Of a DNA stretch of 64,000 nt, positions 1-10,494 are shown in pieces; positions within the stretch are counted from its first letter, which is position 1; each line of letters opens with the position of its first letter. The notes below the pieces were generated by a model that ran no database searches, was not told where the DNA came from, and worked only from the letters and a program-made list of their open reading frames with translations. Origin of the DNA: Mesotaenium endlicherianum (taxonomy: Eukaryota > Streptophyta > Zygnematophyceae > Zygnematales > Mesotaeniaceae). Made by a program: the position numbers and the translations under genes. The stretch lies in assembly GCA_009602735.1 (NCBI GenBank), contig WELA01008917.1, forward strand, positions 986,049 to 1,050,048. The letters are read 5' to 3'.

Positions 1-61
1 ACCCCGCCCATCCTTCCCTCCTTTGCGTCTGCCCCCCCCCACCCCCCCTGCGCGCGCGCAG

Positions 62-2403
62 GTGGCTGAGGCCCGTCCCTATGGGCGCGACGCAGGTGAT
101 TGACGGCGTGGAGGTGACGTTCATTCCCGCCAACCATTGCCCCGGGGCGGCCCTCATCCTCTTCCGCCTGCGGGGCGGGGGCGCGGGGGGCGGGCGCACC
201 ATCCTGCACACGGGCGACTTCCGCGCGTGCGCCGCCATGCAGGCGTACCCGCACCTGCGCGGGGCGCGCATCGACAGCCTGTACCTGGACACCACCTACT
301 GCAACCCCCGCTACAGGTGGCCGCTGCTAAAAGCCCAACTTGGAGTTTCTAAGGCCTTGCGCTCTACCATGCACCCTGCCCCTTCACCTCAAAGCCCAGG
401 TGCCTACTCACGGGTGCGTGAGAGGTTGTGCAGCTAGAGCTTAACATGGTTTATCTGTCCGCACTTGAGTGCTCGCGTGAGAGCTTGCACTTTCTTTCAC
501 GCAGCTGGAGCTCGACACACTTTTTCCCATCATACTTGAGCGCTTGCGAGCGCTTGCGAGCGCTTGCGGGGGTGCATTGAAAAGGACACACAGGTTTCCG
601 ACGCAGTCGGAGGTGATCCAGTCCGTGACTTAACTATACCACAATACATGCTAAGTCTCTTTGAGCACGCATGCGCGCGCCTGCATTTGCAGGTTCCCCA
701 CGCAGCTGGAGGTGATCCAGTTTGTGATAGCGACGGCGCGCGCGGCGGTGGAGCACAACGCGCGCGTCATGATTGCCGTCGGCGCCTACAGCATCGGCAA
801 GGAGCGCGTCTTCCTGGCCGTCGCGCAGGCACTCGACGTGAGACATCAAGCGCGCGCGCGTGCACGCGCTCGCGCTCCCAAACTCTCCACCTGGCATTCG
901 TGCGAGCGCTCGATGTGAGACGTCAAGCACGCGCTTGGTCCCTAACTTTCAACCCGATAGCTGCACAAGCGCTCCAGATGGGGCAGCTCCCATTGCTCGT
1001 GTGTGCGCGCGCTCACGCGCGCCCCCGGCGCCCCAACCCTGAATGCCCCACTCTGAACTCAAAGCCTGGCGTGCAAGCCTCGAGCTCTGCAGGAGAGAGC
1101 TTATAGCCCTTCTTCCCTAGCTGTAGAACTGGGACCATGCCCACCAGAAGGCATCCTTCGGACTGCAAAAGCAGACCTTGGATGCACCTCCTTGGGCCCA
1201 AACCTGTGACTCTTCATTCCCTTCTTGGGCCAGGCCTTGTCCCCATGCAGTCCCTCCCTCGTGGCTCTCGCAATTTCCAGGGAACTGCCTGCCACCTGTC
1301 GCTTATCCGTCTGTCTTCTCCCCCCTGCAGCTCCCTCGTGTATTGCTTAAAACACGTTTGAGTCCCTGAGTCAGCAGATTTGGACTATGAGCGCAGGTCC
1401 CGAGGGCTGCTCGTTGTCCCGGCAGTGACGTGCCGCCACGTGTTCCAACAATGACGACGAGCCGAGCGCCTGTCTTGGGGCCGCAGGTGAAGATCTGCGT
1501 AGACAAACGGCGGCAGCGCATCCTGTCGTCGCTGGACTGGCCCGAGCTGGCGGAGCGGCTGACGCTGGACGGCACCTGCACCCCCCTGCACGTGCTGCCG
1601 CTCCGATGCCTCCACCCCCTGGTAGGGGGCCCGTCCCCCTGCGCTCCTCCCGCACTCTCCTCCTGCCCTGTCTCTCTCTGAGCATACATGTGTGTGAGCG
1701 TACGTGTGTTTTGAGGCGGAATGCAGATCCCAGCAATTGTGCTGTAGGAACTTCTGTGGGTGCGCACGTGCGCGCGCGTGCACGTGCGTGTGCGTGGGAG
1801 TGTGTAATGCGTGCGTGGGTGTGCGTATGGGTGGGTGTGTTGGGGTGGTGCGCAGAGGCTGAGGGAGCACATGCAGCGCTACGCCCGGCGCTTCACTGCG
1901 GCTCTCGGCTTCCGTCCCACAGGTTGGTGCCCGCACCCCCCCTCGTCCTCCATCTACTTTCTCTTTCTCTTTCTCGCCCATACTCGCCCGTGGATTTGTC
2001 ACCCTTTTGGGGGCATGCACATGCAACACGTCAGCAGCTGCAACGTGGCTTTCAGCATCAACTGCCAGCGCGCTCTGCTGTACCAGAGCTCTGGTCGAGT
2101 GATAGCTGGACAGCAGCTCGGCCACTCTCTTGTGCTTTACGCTCGAGGCCCACGGCACCGCCAGCTCAGCAGACAAGCTCTCCTCCAGCTGCTGTGCAGC
2201 ATGCTGTCCGTTTCAGCTCGAAATTGGAACCTGGAGGTCAAACGTGTGGAGATTCCCCCGCCCTAAAGGTGCTCCTGGTGATGTCTTGCCAGTTGCTAAC
2301 TGTGCGCTTGTGTGCGGGTTTGCGCATCTGCGTGTGTGCCTGCGTGGCTGGGTGCCTCTGTCTACCTGTTGCGTGTCCATGTGTGCGCGTGCCTGTGGGT
2401 GCC

Positions 2404-2434
<31 letters not shown>

Positions 2435-4875
2435 ATGTGCGCGTGTATGCGTGTGCGCGCGTGTTTGTGTGTCTGTGTGCGCGTGTGTGTGGGGGCGGGG
2501 TGCGGGGCAAAATAGGGTGGACGTACAATGAGGCGGCGGGCGGGGATATGACGCGGGTGAAGCCGCAACGCTCGGGTGTTGTCACTATCTACGGTCCTCT
2601 CCGCTCCCGCGCCACCCCCCCTTGCCTCCCCCGGACGTGCCCCCCCCTCCTTGCCGCCCCTGCACCTGCCCTTGCTCCCCAGATTTGGGGGGGGGGGAGG
2701 GGGCGTAGAAGCTGCTAAGGGGTGTGCGATACATATGCAGAGAGTGAGAAACGCATGCATGATAGGAGCTCTTGTTCATCTAGGCCCACTTCGGGTGCAC
2801 GCACCCGCTCCACCTCATCCGCAGCCCCTGCGATCATTCTGTCCCCTCTGAACACAGCACCTTTCCTCCCTCGACCCCCACCCCTAGACCCTTTCCCCTG
2901 AGCTTTTTTTTGGGCCCTTGACCCTGACTCTGGATGCTCAGCTCATAACCTTTATCCGAGCAGCATAATGCGGAGGTCCTTTTCTCTGAAGCTCGACCTT
3001 TATTTCCACGCGTCGATGGTAGATCCACAGCATGTGCCAACTTTTGTGTCTCACCGCGCGCCGGCGCAGCCTCCTGCCTGCCGGCAGCTCGGCTTCTGCG
3101 AGAGCCTGGCATGGCTGGGGCCTCAGCCCTTCAGGGCCCAGGCATGGTGCATGCATCCAGGGCTCTTGGACGGCAAGGTGCATGCATCTGTGTGCCCTTC
3201 TCACGAAGGCGTACCGCCGCCTGCATCCTCCCCGGACCCCCGGCATTTCCTCTAGATTTTGAGAACGGGGAAGAGTGCGGTGCTGGAAGAACATGTGCCT
3301 GTCGGCTCCATGTATGGCTCTGGAGACGACTCTGTGTATGGTTCCGTTTTCAGCTCTGCGTGTGGCTCTCTGCATGGATCCAAGGACGGCTCTGCCTGTC
3401 ACTCCGTCTGCAGCTCCGTGTATGGCTCCATTGTAAATGGCTTTGGCTTGGAATCTGGCTCCGAAGACAGCTCTGCGTGTGGCTCCTCCATCGCATGCCT
3501 CGCGCTTGAGCTGAGAAGCCGCTGCTGGAGAGTCGAAAACAGATCCGCAAGCTGGGCGGTTGCGGCCTTCCCTTCTTGGGGCAGCCATTGCCCGTGCCTG
3601 CGTGCCACCTCTTGGCACTTGTCACTCGTCACTCGTCACTCGTCATTTGCGCTGCTCTCCGCTGCATTGTGGCTGCACGTGATATGCTTGGCGTGCTTGG
3701 TGTGTGTGCTTGGTGCTCGGGCGGGCTTCTTCTTGGGCCCCTTCTTGGGCTTCTTGTGCTTCCGCTGTGCCCTTGGGCACCTGGAGGCTGCTGCTGCATT
3801 GATCTCGATTTTCAGCGGACCTACTGCATGGCCCTGCGCAGCTCTTGCGTGAGGCTTGGCCTCAGGCTGTTCTAACTCTTTTCTTTTTCTTTTTTTGGGT
3901 GTGTTTCTGCTGTGCTTGCTCGGCTGCATGTGCTCCTGGGCTCTGCTTGCCCGCACTTGCCTTCCCTTTCCCCTGGTGCACGCTGCGCGCACGCATGCGC
4001 AGGCGTGCCGTACAGCGAGCACTCCAGCTTTCTCGAGCTCAAGGAGTTTGTGCAGGTTGGTGTGCCGGTCCATTCACCGTCGTCGCTCCCCCTTCTCTTT
4101 GCCCGCAATGCTCTGGTCCCTTTGGCCGGCTTATGTTGCTGCCCATTGTCGTGATTGCAGGGGGCTCTTCTTTGTGGTGCTCGGACTCATTGACATCTAC
4201 ATGACATGCCCCCTCGCAGACTCTGCACGACGCACACAAACCTTGCATTTGGCTCTTGGACATGCCTCCGCATCACACGGGTTAACCTTGCCAGCGCATC
4301 ATGTCCCTGCGAGCAGAGGCACATTCTGATGCGTCCCAGTGGCAGACTGTAACCTGTGACACCTGTGACCGCTCGTGGCTCACAGCTGACAAGCGCTGGC
4401 TTGCTCGAGAAGAGCCGTCGCTGATTTACGCTCAGCCCTCGCTTTTGCCCTTGCTCCAGTTGCCCTCTGCTGAATGCTCGTATAGGGACCACCTCGAATG
4501 GTTCCGCAGGTTGCCACGCCCCCCCCCCTTTTTGTGGGAGGCAGGGGGGCACCATCCCTCTTTCTCTTCCCAGTGAGAAATCAAGTTCCAGAAGCGCTTA
4601 CACCCAGGGTCGGACGCTACGGTCGGTTGCCTATGTCTCTCATGCTGCGTGTTGTCTGCTCGACCATGTGTGGGGGGCTCCCTTCTCTTTTGCAGTTTCT
4701 GCGGCCAGGCGCCATCATACCGACGGTCAATGTTGGGCGAGCAGCTGAGCGGGAGAGGATGCAGGCCCTGTTCACACTTTGGATCCGGGCCGCACAGCAG
4801 AACCCCGCCAAAGCGGCTCCAGCCCCTGGCCCCCTAGCCTCTGGCCCCCTCGGGGATGTGACGGCCAGCGTATAG
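62..4875 (+). CDS. SNM1: SNM1/DCLRE1A-type DNA cross-link repair nuclease, 3' part (7 exons, 5' end outside window)
   Basis: Seven exons fit together in phase with GT/AG borders: 62-316, 693-837, 1487-1621, 1856-1922, 2516-2593, 4003-4055 and 4696-4875, giving 303 residues ending at TAG. The product matches the second half of the metallo-beta-lactamase/beta-CASP core of SNM1 nucleases. Visible motifs are ANHCPG (about 129-146), HTGDFR with a metal-binding Asp (207-224), LDTTYC (motif A, about 286-303), GAYSIGKE (781-804), FRPTGWT across the exon 4/5 join, and VPYSEHSS with the motif C His in exon 6. The upstream HxHxDH metal site must lie left of the window. By family knowledge these are 5' exonucleases acting in inter-strand cross-link repair in the nucleus. 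Exon 7 ends in a low-complexity A/P/G tail after the conserved PTVNVG motif. Introns are GC-rich and full of simple repeats. The family is certain; the choice of SNM1 over other plant DCLRE1 paralogues rests on overall similarity to Arabidopsis SNM1 as remembered. Confidence 0.9.
538..640 (+). repeat. Decamer repeat and partial echo of SNM1 exon 2 start inside the preceding intron
   Basis: Three copies of a GCGAGCGCTT-type decamer run from about 538 to 568. They are followed at 591-632 by a degenerate copy of the exon 2 acceptor and first coding bases found at 690-733: both read CAGGTT, then a stretch coding for a TQLEVIQ-like peptide. The intron copy is diverged and would not keep the frame. 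It is probably a local duplication that left a decoy 3' splice site. Confidence 0.6.
2405..2490. repeat. TG microsatellite in SNM1 intron
   Basis: A run of TG dinucleotides at about 2405-2431 continues as imperfect TG/CG-rich sequence to about 2490. It lies in the intron between exon 4 (ends 1922) and exon 5 (starts 2516), shortly before the acceptor. Similar TG/CG-rich patches occur at about 1685-1850. It contains no coding signal. Confidence 0.85.
3297..3495. repeat. Degenerate minisatellite in SNM1 intron 5
   Basis: Imperfect units of about 20-25 bases built around TGTATGGCTC or TGTGTGGCTC recur roughly eight times between exon 5 (ends 2593) and exon 6 (starts 4003). They create an open frame of G-S-Y-rich peptide, but it has no coding support because it lies wholly within a well-defined intron. 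A short CTCGTCA run follows at about 3618-3645. Confidence 0.55.
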
Positions 4876-6689
4876 TAACCTACGAAGTTGGCATAGGTTG
4901 GGGTTGGCTTCTGGCTTGGAGATTGGCGAAATGGGGAAGGGAGAGGTCATGGGTGTTGGAGTCGGGGGTTTAAGGTTTGAGCACACGATGGGGACATCTT
5001 AAATGGTGTGATGCAATATTCTTGCAAGGTCCATTGATATCTAGTGTACTGTGCCCATTACGGTCCTTGGCAAGTCTTTGCTTATAATTGAGATATCTCA
5101 GTTGTGACCAAGGGGTGGCAAAGCAGATAGTAAGCTCCAGTAGATTTTAGGATCTCTTAGGTTATGTTCAAAGGCTTAGGTTTCATGTCCAAGGCGCTTG
5201 CATTTGTTGTTTGACACGTATTGTAATATATATTATACTCGCAAAGTAGGTGGCACAAAAGCTAGTCAACAACTTAGGGGTACATGTAAGGCACTCGAAG
5301 GGTTCTTGTCCCCATGCGGGTGCGCAAGTTTCAAGTATTATGGAAGAAAGGGCCTCTGTGCTCACTTAGCATCAAGCACTTGTTCTCATCAAGCTCCTTA
5401 CGGGCTACCTTTTGCGTCTTGACTGCAGCCTAGAAGGGGCTTCTTGTTAATAACTTTTGCTCAGAAATTCAACACCTCGTTGTCACATGTAGCTGGTTTA
5501 TGATTGCTCTCGCTAAATTCCCGTCACACTTAGTCTAAAGCTTTGTCCCATCGTCTTTTCACATTGAATCCACGACTTCTTTGCTATGATCGTACGTGTT
5601 CTGGCGAGTGGGTCCTTCAGAATAAGTTATTGCTTACAACTTTGCCCTTGGACACTCATTCTTTAGATTATGCAAGATCACTTTGTACAACGTCTTGTCT
5701 AAAGCTTTTGCTCGTAGCTTCTAGGGCACTACTTGATATAGAATTTGGCCATGGATACGTGGCGCACAAGACATGCGTAATTCTGGTTATAATTAAAGCA
5801 GCATTTGCTCACCTTGTTCTAAGTGCATGTACCTATTTAATTATATTATCTTTGCATAAACAAAAATGCGGTAAATTAAGAATTGACTCGGATATGGACA
5901 TGGACTTAAGTTTAGAGATGGAAGAGTAACTCAACAAATTGCACTGTGTATAAAGTTTTGCATGTTGAGTTGAAGAAAAACTCCGACCCCAACAAGCCAT
6001 TAGCAAATGCAAATGTATATATAGATAGTTTGTCTGCATCAACGCATAGACGATTTATGAAGCTCTAGTACGAGGCCAAGGAAACAACGTAGCAGTAATG
6101 AACATCTCAAGAATGCCAAGCACCTCCCGCACCATGGCTTGGGCACGTATACACACGGCTGGAGGAAACATACACAGCCTTGCCTTAGTCTGTTGCAATT
6201 TAATTGCCATATTTAAAGGTGGAGCCATGAAAACGTTTCAAGAAGGGCAACCTTCTTGGAGGTCAAGTGATTACGGCCATGGCATTGGAACAAGGGTGAG
6301 AAAACAAGTTGTTGGGCGTCTAAGAACCACAGAGTTAGTGGCCAAGTAGAAGCGGGGCGAAAAAGAAGAAGAGCATAGCGGATGGGATCCCGCCCTCATG
6401 AAGAGCTCGCACGGTAGTAGGGCCCAATACAATCTAGGATCGATAGATCGAGGCTGCTGATGGGCGACGTTGAGGAGATGACCTAAGTTCTCATCTAGCT
6501 ACGAGTCCTTGTTGAGGCATTGGGAGGGGGAGGTTAGGAGGAGGAGCAGAGATGCTCACAACTATGAAGAGCGCTAGGGGCAGTTGGTGAAGTTCAAGCT
6601 CGGTTATATCAAGTGCCAGCGCAAGATGAGCCATGCCCAAGGCTCCAACAAAATTTTTAACCGAGCGAACTGGAAGTGTTTACTGATGT
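4876..6689. other. Intergenic stretch, nothing recognised
   Basis: GC content drops sharply after the SNM1 stop codon, and the sequence becomes A/T-rich by about 5000. No open frame here resembles a known protein; the longest (5543-5929) has no recognisable motif. The SNM1 3' UTR and polyadenylation signals should lie in the first few hundred bases, but I cannot place them. A purine-rich patch lies around 6350-6600. Confidence 0.6.
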
Positions 6690-7294
6690 ATACATTAATT
6701 CAATTATCTTTAATAATTAGTTAGATTTAATCTAGTAGAATATACTTATAATGCAGTATAATGACTCAGTTGACAGCAGTAAGCTAAAGTCTACTTAAGT
6801 CAGCTTGCTGACACATACTTTGACTCATTCTTTGATAACCAGCTGACCACCTTAAGCGGAACTAGAGAACTCCATAGCAATGCACTATTGTGATATGCTA
6901 GATGAATGGCCAGATGACGCCTTAGGCAGATGGCAATTTGGAATAATGGGAGATGGTTGTGGACTTGTTTAGCCGAGATCCTACCAACGTGGTTAACTCC
7001 CAAATAGGTGGTGCCATTGCATTGACGTCAAACAGTAAACTACATCTTGAACATATGCTGGGTTTGCTATTGAGTTCGGCAGTTGAAGACAAGGCCAAGT
7101 CTCTGTACAGTCACCTAGGAGAAGATATGAATCCAAAGTTGCACCCCAGTACACGAACAATCAACAGCATACTTACCTTGCTTATACCATGAGTCTGCTG
7201 ATGCATGATTGATGCCAGTTTAATTGCTTATTATTGAGTATAATGCCATTCAAAGTAGAGTGCTTTAATTATTTATTGAGTTACCAAAAAATTC
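6690..7294 (+). repeat. Old diverged LTR of the A/D/E family, + orientation
   Basis: Much of this stretch lines up in order with the LTRs of element D (35465-36174 and 43479-44198). It includes the CAGCTGACxxCC block, the GAATGGCCAGATGAC block, the core with CCTACCAACGTGGTTAACTC at 6981-7000, and the TTGAGTTCGGCA block. Divergence by eye is about 20-25%, so it is much older than the LTRs of A or D. No internal sequence is attached in this orientation. It is a solo LTR or LTR remnant, and it abuts an oppositely oriented LTR piece at about 7297. Confidence 0.75.
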
Positions 7295-7296
7295 CT

Positions 7297-7949
7297 AGGC
7301 ACCGCCTACCCGGGAGTTAACCACGTTGGTAGGACCTCGGTTAACCAAATCCACCGCCATCTCCCATCATCCCGAATCGTCATCCATCCAAAGGATGTCA
7401 TCTGGCCATTCATTTAGCATATCACACTCTAGGCAATTCGCTGCTACCGAGTACGAAAGTCAGCTGGCTGTCAAACAATGTGTCAGCAAGCTGACCTAAG
7501 TTGACTTTATCTTGCTGCTTCCGCCTGAGTCAATAAACTGATACTTTAGTAAAGTTTAGCAGATTGAATATTAGGTAGAGTTCAGCAGGCTGAACTTAAT
7601 TAACTATTATATTATATCTACCAATATAATGATTCATTACAAGTCCTCCAACTTAACATGTTGTCGCCTCGACAACACTAACATTGGGTACATGTTTCCC
7701 CCAGCTGAAAGTACTGATCTCCCTCCCACTGCCTCCTGCTTCAACACTGATGCCTGCCTGTGGGGATCACTAGTAACAGCGTGCTGTAACCTCCGCCCTC
7801 AACCCACTGCCATTGTGAGGGAGATGTTCCCGGGGCCCTATGGTCAGAGGAGCGAGACCGGGAGCCAGACCTCCTCCTGTCTTGGGGTCTCTTGAAGCCT
7901 GGGGGCTCCGAGTAGGGGAAATCAAGGAGAGAACGCAGCAACTGGGCTG
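7297..7949 (-). mobile_element. Element E, left part: 3' LTR piece and end of its internal region (Ty3 chromovirus fossil)
   Basis: Bases 7297-7641 match the outer half of the A-family LTR on the - strand, ending in GATTCATTACA. Directly beside it is the polypurine tract (complement of CCTCCAACTT at 7645-7654) and then the CTCGACAACA motif found beside the LTRs of A and D. Bases 7655-7949 belong to the end of the internal region. E is interrupted at 7950 by element A and resumes at 24102. It is old and broken. Confidence 0.8.
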
Positions 7950-7954
7950 TTTCC
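7950..7954. repeat. Target-site duplication of element A, left copy (TTTCC)
   Basis: The five bases TTTCC directly outside the left LTR of A are repeated at 24097-24101 directly outside its right LTR. A perfect 5-bp duplication is the hallmark of integration and fixes both ends of A. Confidence 0.95.
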
Positions 7955-8674
7955 TGAAATAAATCGACTTTCCAAATAGACGATTAATAATTAATAAAGA
8001 TCTTTACATCAGCAAGTAATCTTTATGGTATTCCCGTTACCTGGTTTAACGGCAAAGGACAACACACTAGCATGGGATAATACTCGTCAGTCAAATGCGA
8101 GTAAACTAGCATCAATAATGCAAATCAATAAACTCATACATAAGCAAGGTTAGAAGATAGTGCGTATCAATGGCTTCTCGCCTTGGATTCAGCTCTCTCT
8201 CCGTAAGCTGTACAAGAGAGTTGGCCTCGTTTCCGAATGCCGAACTTGAGAGCAATGCCTAGCATATGTACATGGAATGAGTTTACTGTTCAACGGTCAG
8301 TGCGATGGCACCGCCTACCCGGGAGTTAACCACGTTGGTAGGACCTCGGTTAACCAAATCCACCGCCATCTCCCATCATCCCGAATAGCCATCCACCATA
8401 GGGATGTCATCTGGCCATTCATCTAGCATATCGTACTTAAATGCATATCCAGGCAGTTCGCTGCTACCGAGTACGGAAGTCAGCTGGCTGTCAAAGAATG
8501 TGTCAGCAAGCTGACTTAAGAGGACTTCAGCCTGCTGCTTCCGGCAGAGTCATTAAACTGATATGAAATATTAAGTCCCGCAGACTGATTAATAACTAGT
8601 GTTCAGCAGGCTGAACTAACTTAACTAATATATTTGACTGAATATTATATCTACTAATATACTGTTTTATTACA
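7955..8674 (-). repeat. 3' LTR of element A
   Basis: 720 bp, reading TGTAATAAAA... on the - strand. It is directly preceded on that strand by a polypurine tract (TTGGAGAGAT, - strand of 8675-8684). It contains the conserved core at about 8308-8350 (CCGCCTACCCGGGAGTTAAC) found in every LTR of the family and, diverged, in element C. Confidence 0.95.
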
Positions 8675-8786
8675 ATCTCTCCAACTTAACTTGTTGTCGC
8701 CTCGACAACATTAAACTGCAAAGCCTTAACTAAAGTGATTGAACGTGACCAGCCTCCCTTACCGACTGCCTCTTCAGCCTGTCACC

Positions 8787-10472
8787 TTAAGGGGTTGTTC
8801 CTGGGGCTTCAGGATCAGGAGACGGAGATCTGGACCTGGATCTGGACAGCCCTCTAGGTCTGTCAGCTGGCCTTCTAAAGAACCTTGTTTGCTCCAAAGT
8901 TGGACCTCGAGGAGATCGAAGGATGGTAGCCTGCTCTTCACCCACTTGGGTGTTGATCCCGACATAGACAGGCATTCCAGTAGGATGTTGAAAGACATTG
9001 GCTAGAGGTACATGCCCCTGAGCGGAGGGGGAGGCCGGCATACCTCTGGCCCACCCGCGTGTCCCTCTCCTGGCACCCCTGTCCTCTGGGGACTACTGCC
9101 TGTGTCTGCTGCCCAGTACCGTCAGATCAGCTTCTTCCCCTGCTTGGGCAGGTGGGCTGGGGGAGCGAGCGCGGGGTCCAGTTGCCTCCATAACGGGGAT
9201 TACATTCCAAACACTTGAATTTGGTTCTTTAGGAAGTGCCCCTGCCTGCCCCTGGGTATCCTGAGTACCAGCCGCTGATGCTTCTCCTCTGCCTTGTTCT
9301 TCTTCCTCATCCTCCTCATCCTCCTCCTCGGAGAGAGTAGGGGTCTCGTCCACTAAGTCGTCTTGCTCCCTAGTAGACATGGAGTAGTCTACCGACCTCC
9401 CTTTCTTAGGGCGCGCTGGAGGTTGCTTGGCCTTCAGCCTACTGATATCTATCCGGCCTGCATTCTTTGCCCATTTGACAAAGGCATGCTTTCCCTTAGA
9501 GAAGTACTCTCTTCCCCTCCTCCTATGTTCCTTGGTCTCTGCATTCATATTGCTCAGGCATCCATTCAGCCTGGGGTCCCAAGGGGCAATGTGAGGTGGT
9601 AGGATGAGATAGCCGTCTAGGCCATAGTGGAAGTCATCCGGTTGGGCTCGGTCACACTCCTGCTTCTTATTTGTGACGGTCATCCACCTCCAGTCTGTTG
9701 GCTGCTGGTAGTACTGGGGTCCGTGCTCAGCCTTCCTCAGTTTACACGGGAACCAGTGGGGAGAGAACATCTGCTGTCCTGCTTCCCTGGCCAAGTACTC
9801 CCAGCTCCTTCTCTCAACTTCATTGTAAGCTGGCAGGAGTGTGAGGTAGAATACCGTATCCTTAAAGCTATCGGGCCGCATGCTCACCATCCGGATGAGT
9901 CTCTGATCTCCCACTATTCCCGGTATGGGGACCGGCTTGTCCTCTGAATCATCTGCGAGATACCGGGCCTGCTCTGCTGTATAGCCCACCATCTTAGCAT
10001 AATCTTCGTAAAGGACCACGCCGGTGTGTGTCTCGATGTACCTGTCCAGTGCTGTAGCTCCTTCCTTCTGTAGCAGTGTTGTCTGTTCCAGCCTGTTGAT
10101 CTCCTGGGCTGCCAGCAATGCTTCCTTCAGGTTATCGAAGTTTTGGCCACCCACCACAGTATACCTGTAAGTGGCCAAGCTCTTCTGTCTGTCCGCTTCA
10201 ATCTTTTTTCTTTTCTCCTCTTCTGCCGCTGCCGCTTCTTCTTGCTGTTTCTTCTGTCTCTCCTCCTCAGCCTTCCTGAGGTTTTCCGCTTCCTGATCCT
10301 TCTTCCTCTGTACTTCTTCTGCCGCCTCTTGTTGTTTGCGGACCCTTTCTTGTTCTCTCCTGGTGAGGGACGTCGCCGCCAGCTCCTTCTGGTATTGCTC
10401 CATTGTCCTCCTGGCTTCTTCTGCCTTGCGCTTTCTGTCCTCCTTTTGTGTGGTGGGAGCCATTCTGCACAT
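8787..10472 (-). pseudogene. aORF of element A, unknown coiled-coil protein encoded after pol
   Basis: This gene lies in sense orientation between pol and the 3' LTR, the place env occupies in retroviruses. I do not recognise the product. It begins MCRMAPTTQKEDRKRK (ATG at 10470-10472, or at 10461-10463 if spliced). About 120 residues of K/E/R/Q-rich coiled coil follow, then a globular part with conserved blocks YTVVGGQNFDNLKEALLAAQ, YEDYAKMVGYTAEQARYL, AYNEVERRSWEYLAREA and PTDWRWMTV. After these come a basic KKGRSVDYS motif, an acidic E/D run, and a tail with VPLANVFQHPTGMPVYV that ends in an Arg-Ser-rich segment. No signal peptide or membrane segment is visible, so it is not an obvious envelope. 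Related copies sit at the same place in D and E. A TACTAAC branch motif and AG acceptor precede the start. Broken, about one break. Confidence 0.75.
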
Positions 10473-10494
10473 GTAACCAGGGCACAGGTTAGTA
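10464..10494 (-). promoter_or_regulatory. Candidate 3' splice site and branch point before aORF of A
   Basis: On the - strand TACTAAC (10494-10488) is followed 21 bases later by GCAG (AG at 10466-10465), and the ATG of MAPTTQ starts at 10463. The same arrangement occurs before aORF in D (TACTAAC 41674-41680, AG 41702-41703) and in E (CACTAAC 25677-25671, AG 25648-25647). Splicing would place the ATG at the very start of the new exon. The donor is not identified. Confidence 0.55.

Noticed and set aside
3259-3852. Open frame of 197 codons rich in Gly-Ser-Tyr
   Set aside because: It lies wholly in SNM1 intron 5 between two well-supported exons and is produced by a degenerate minisatellite; no protein similarity.
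5543-5929. Open frame of 128 codons
   Set aside because: No recognisable domain, no plausible gene context and average composition; not called as a gene.
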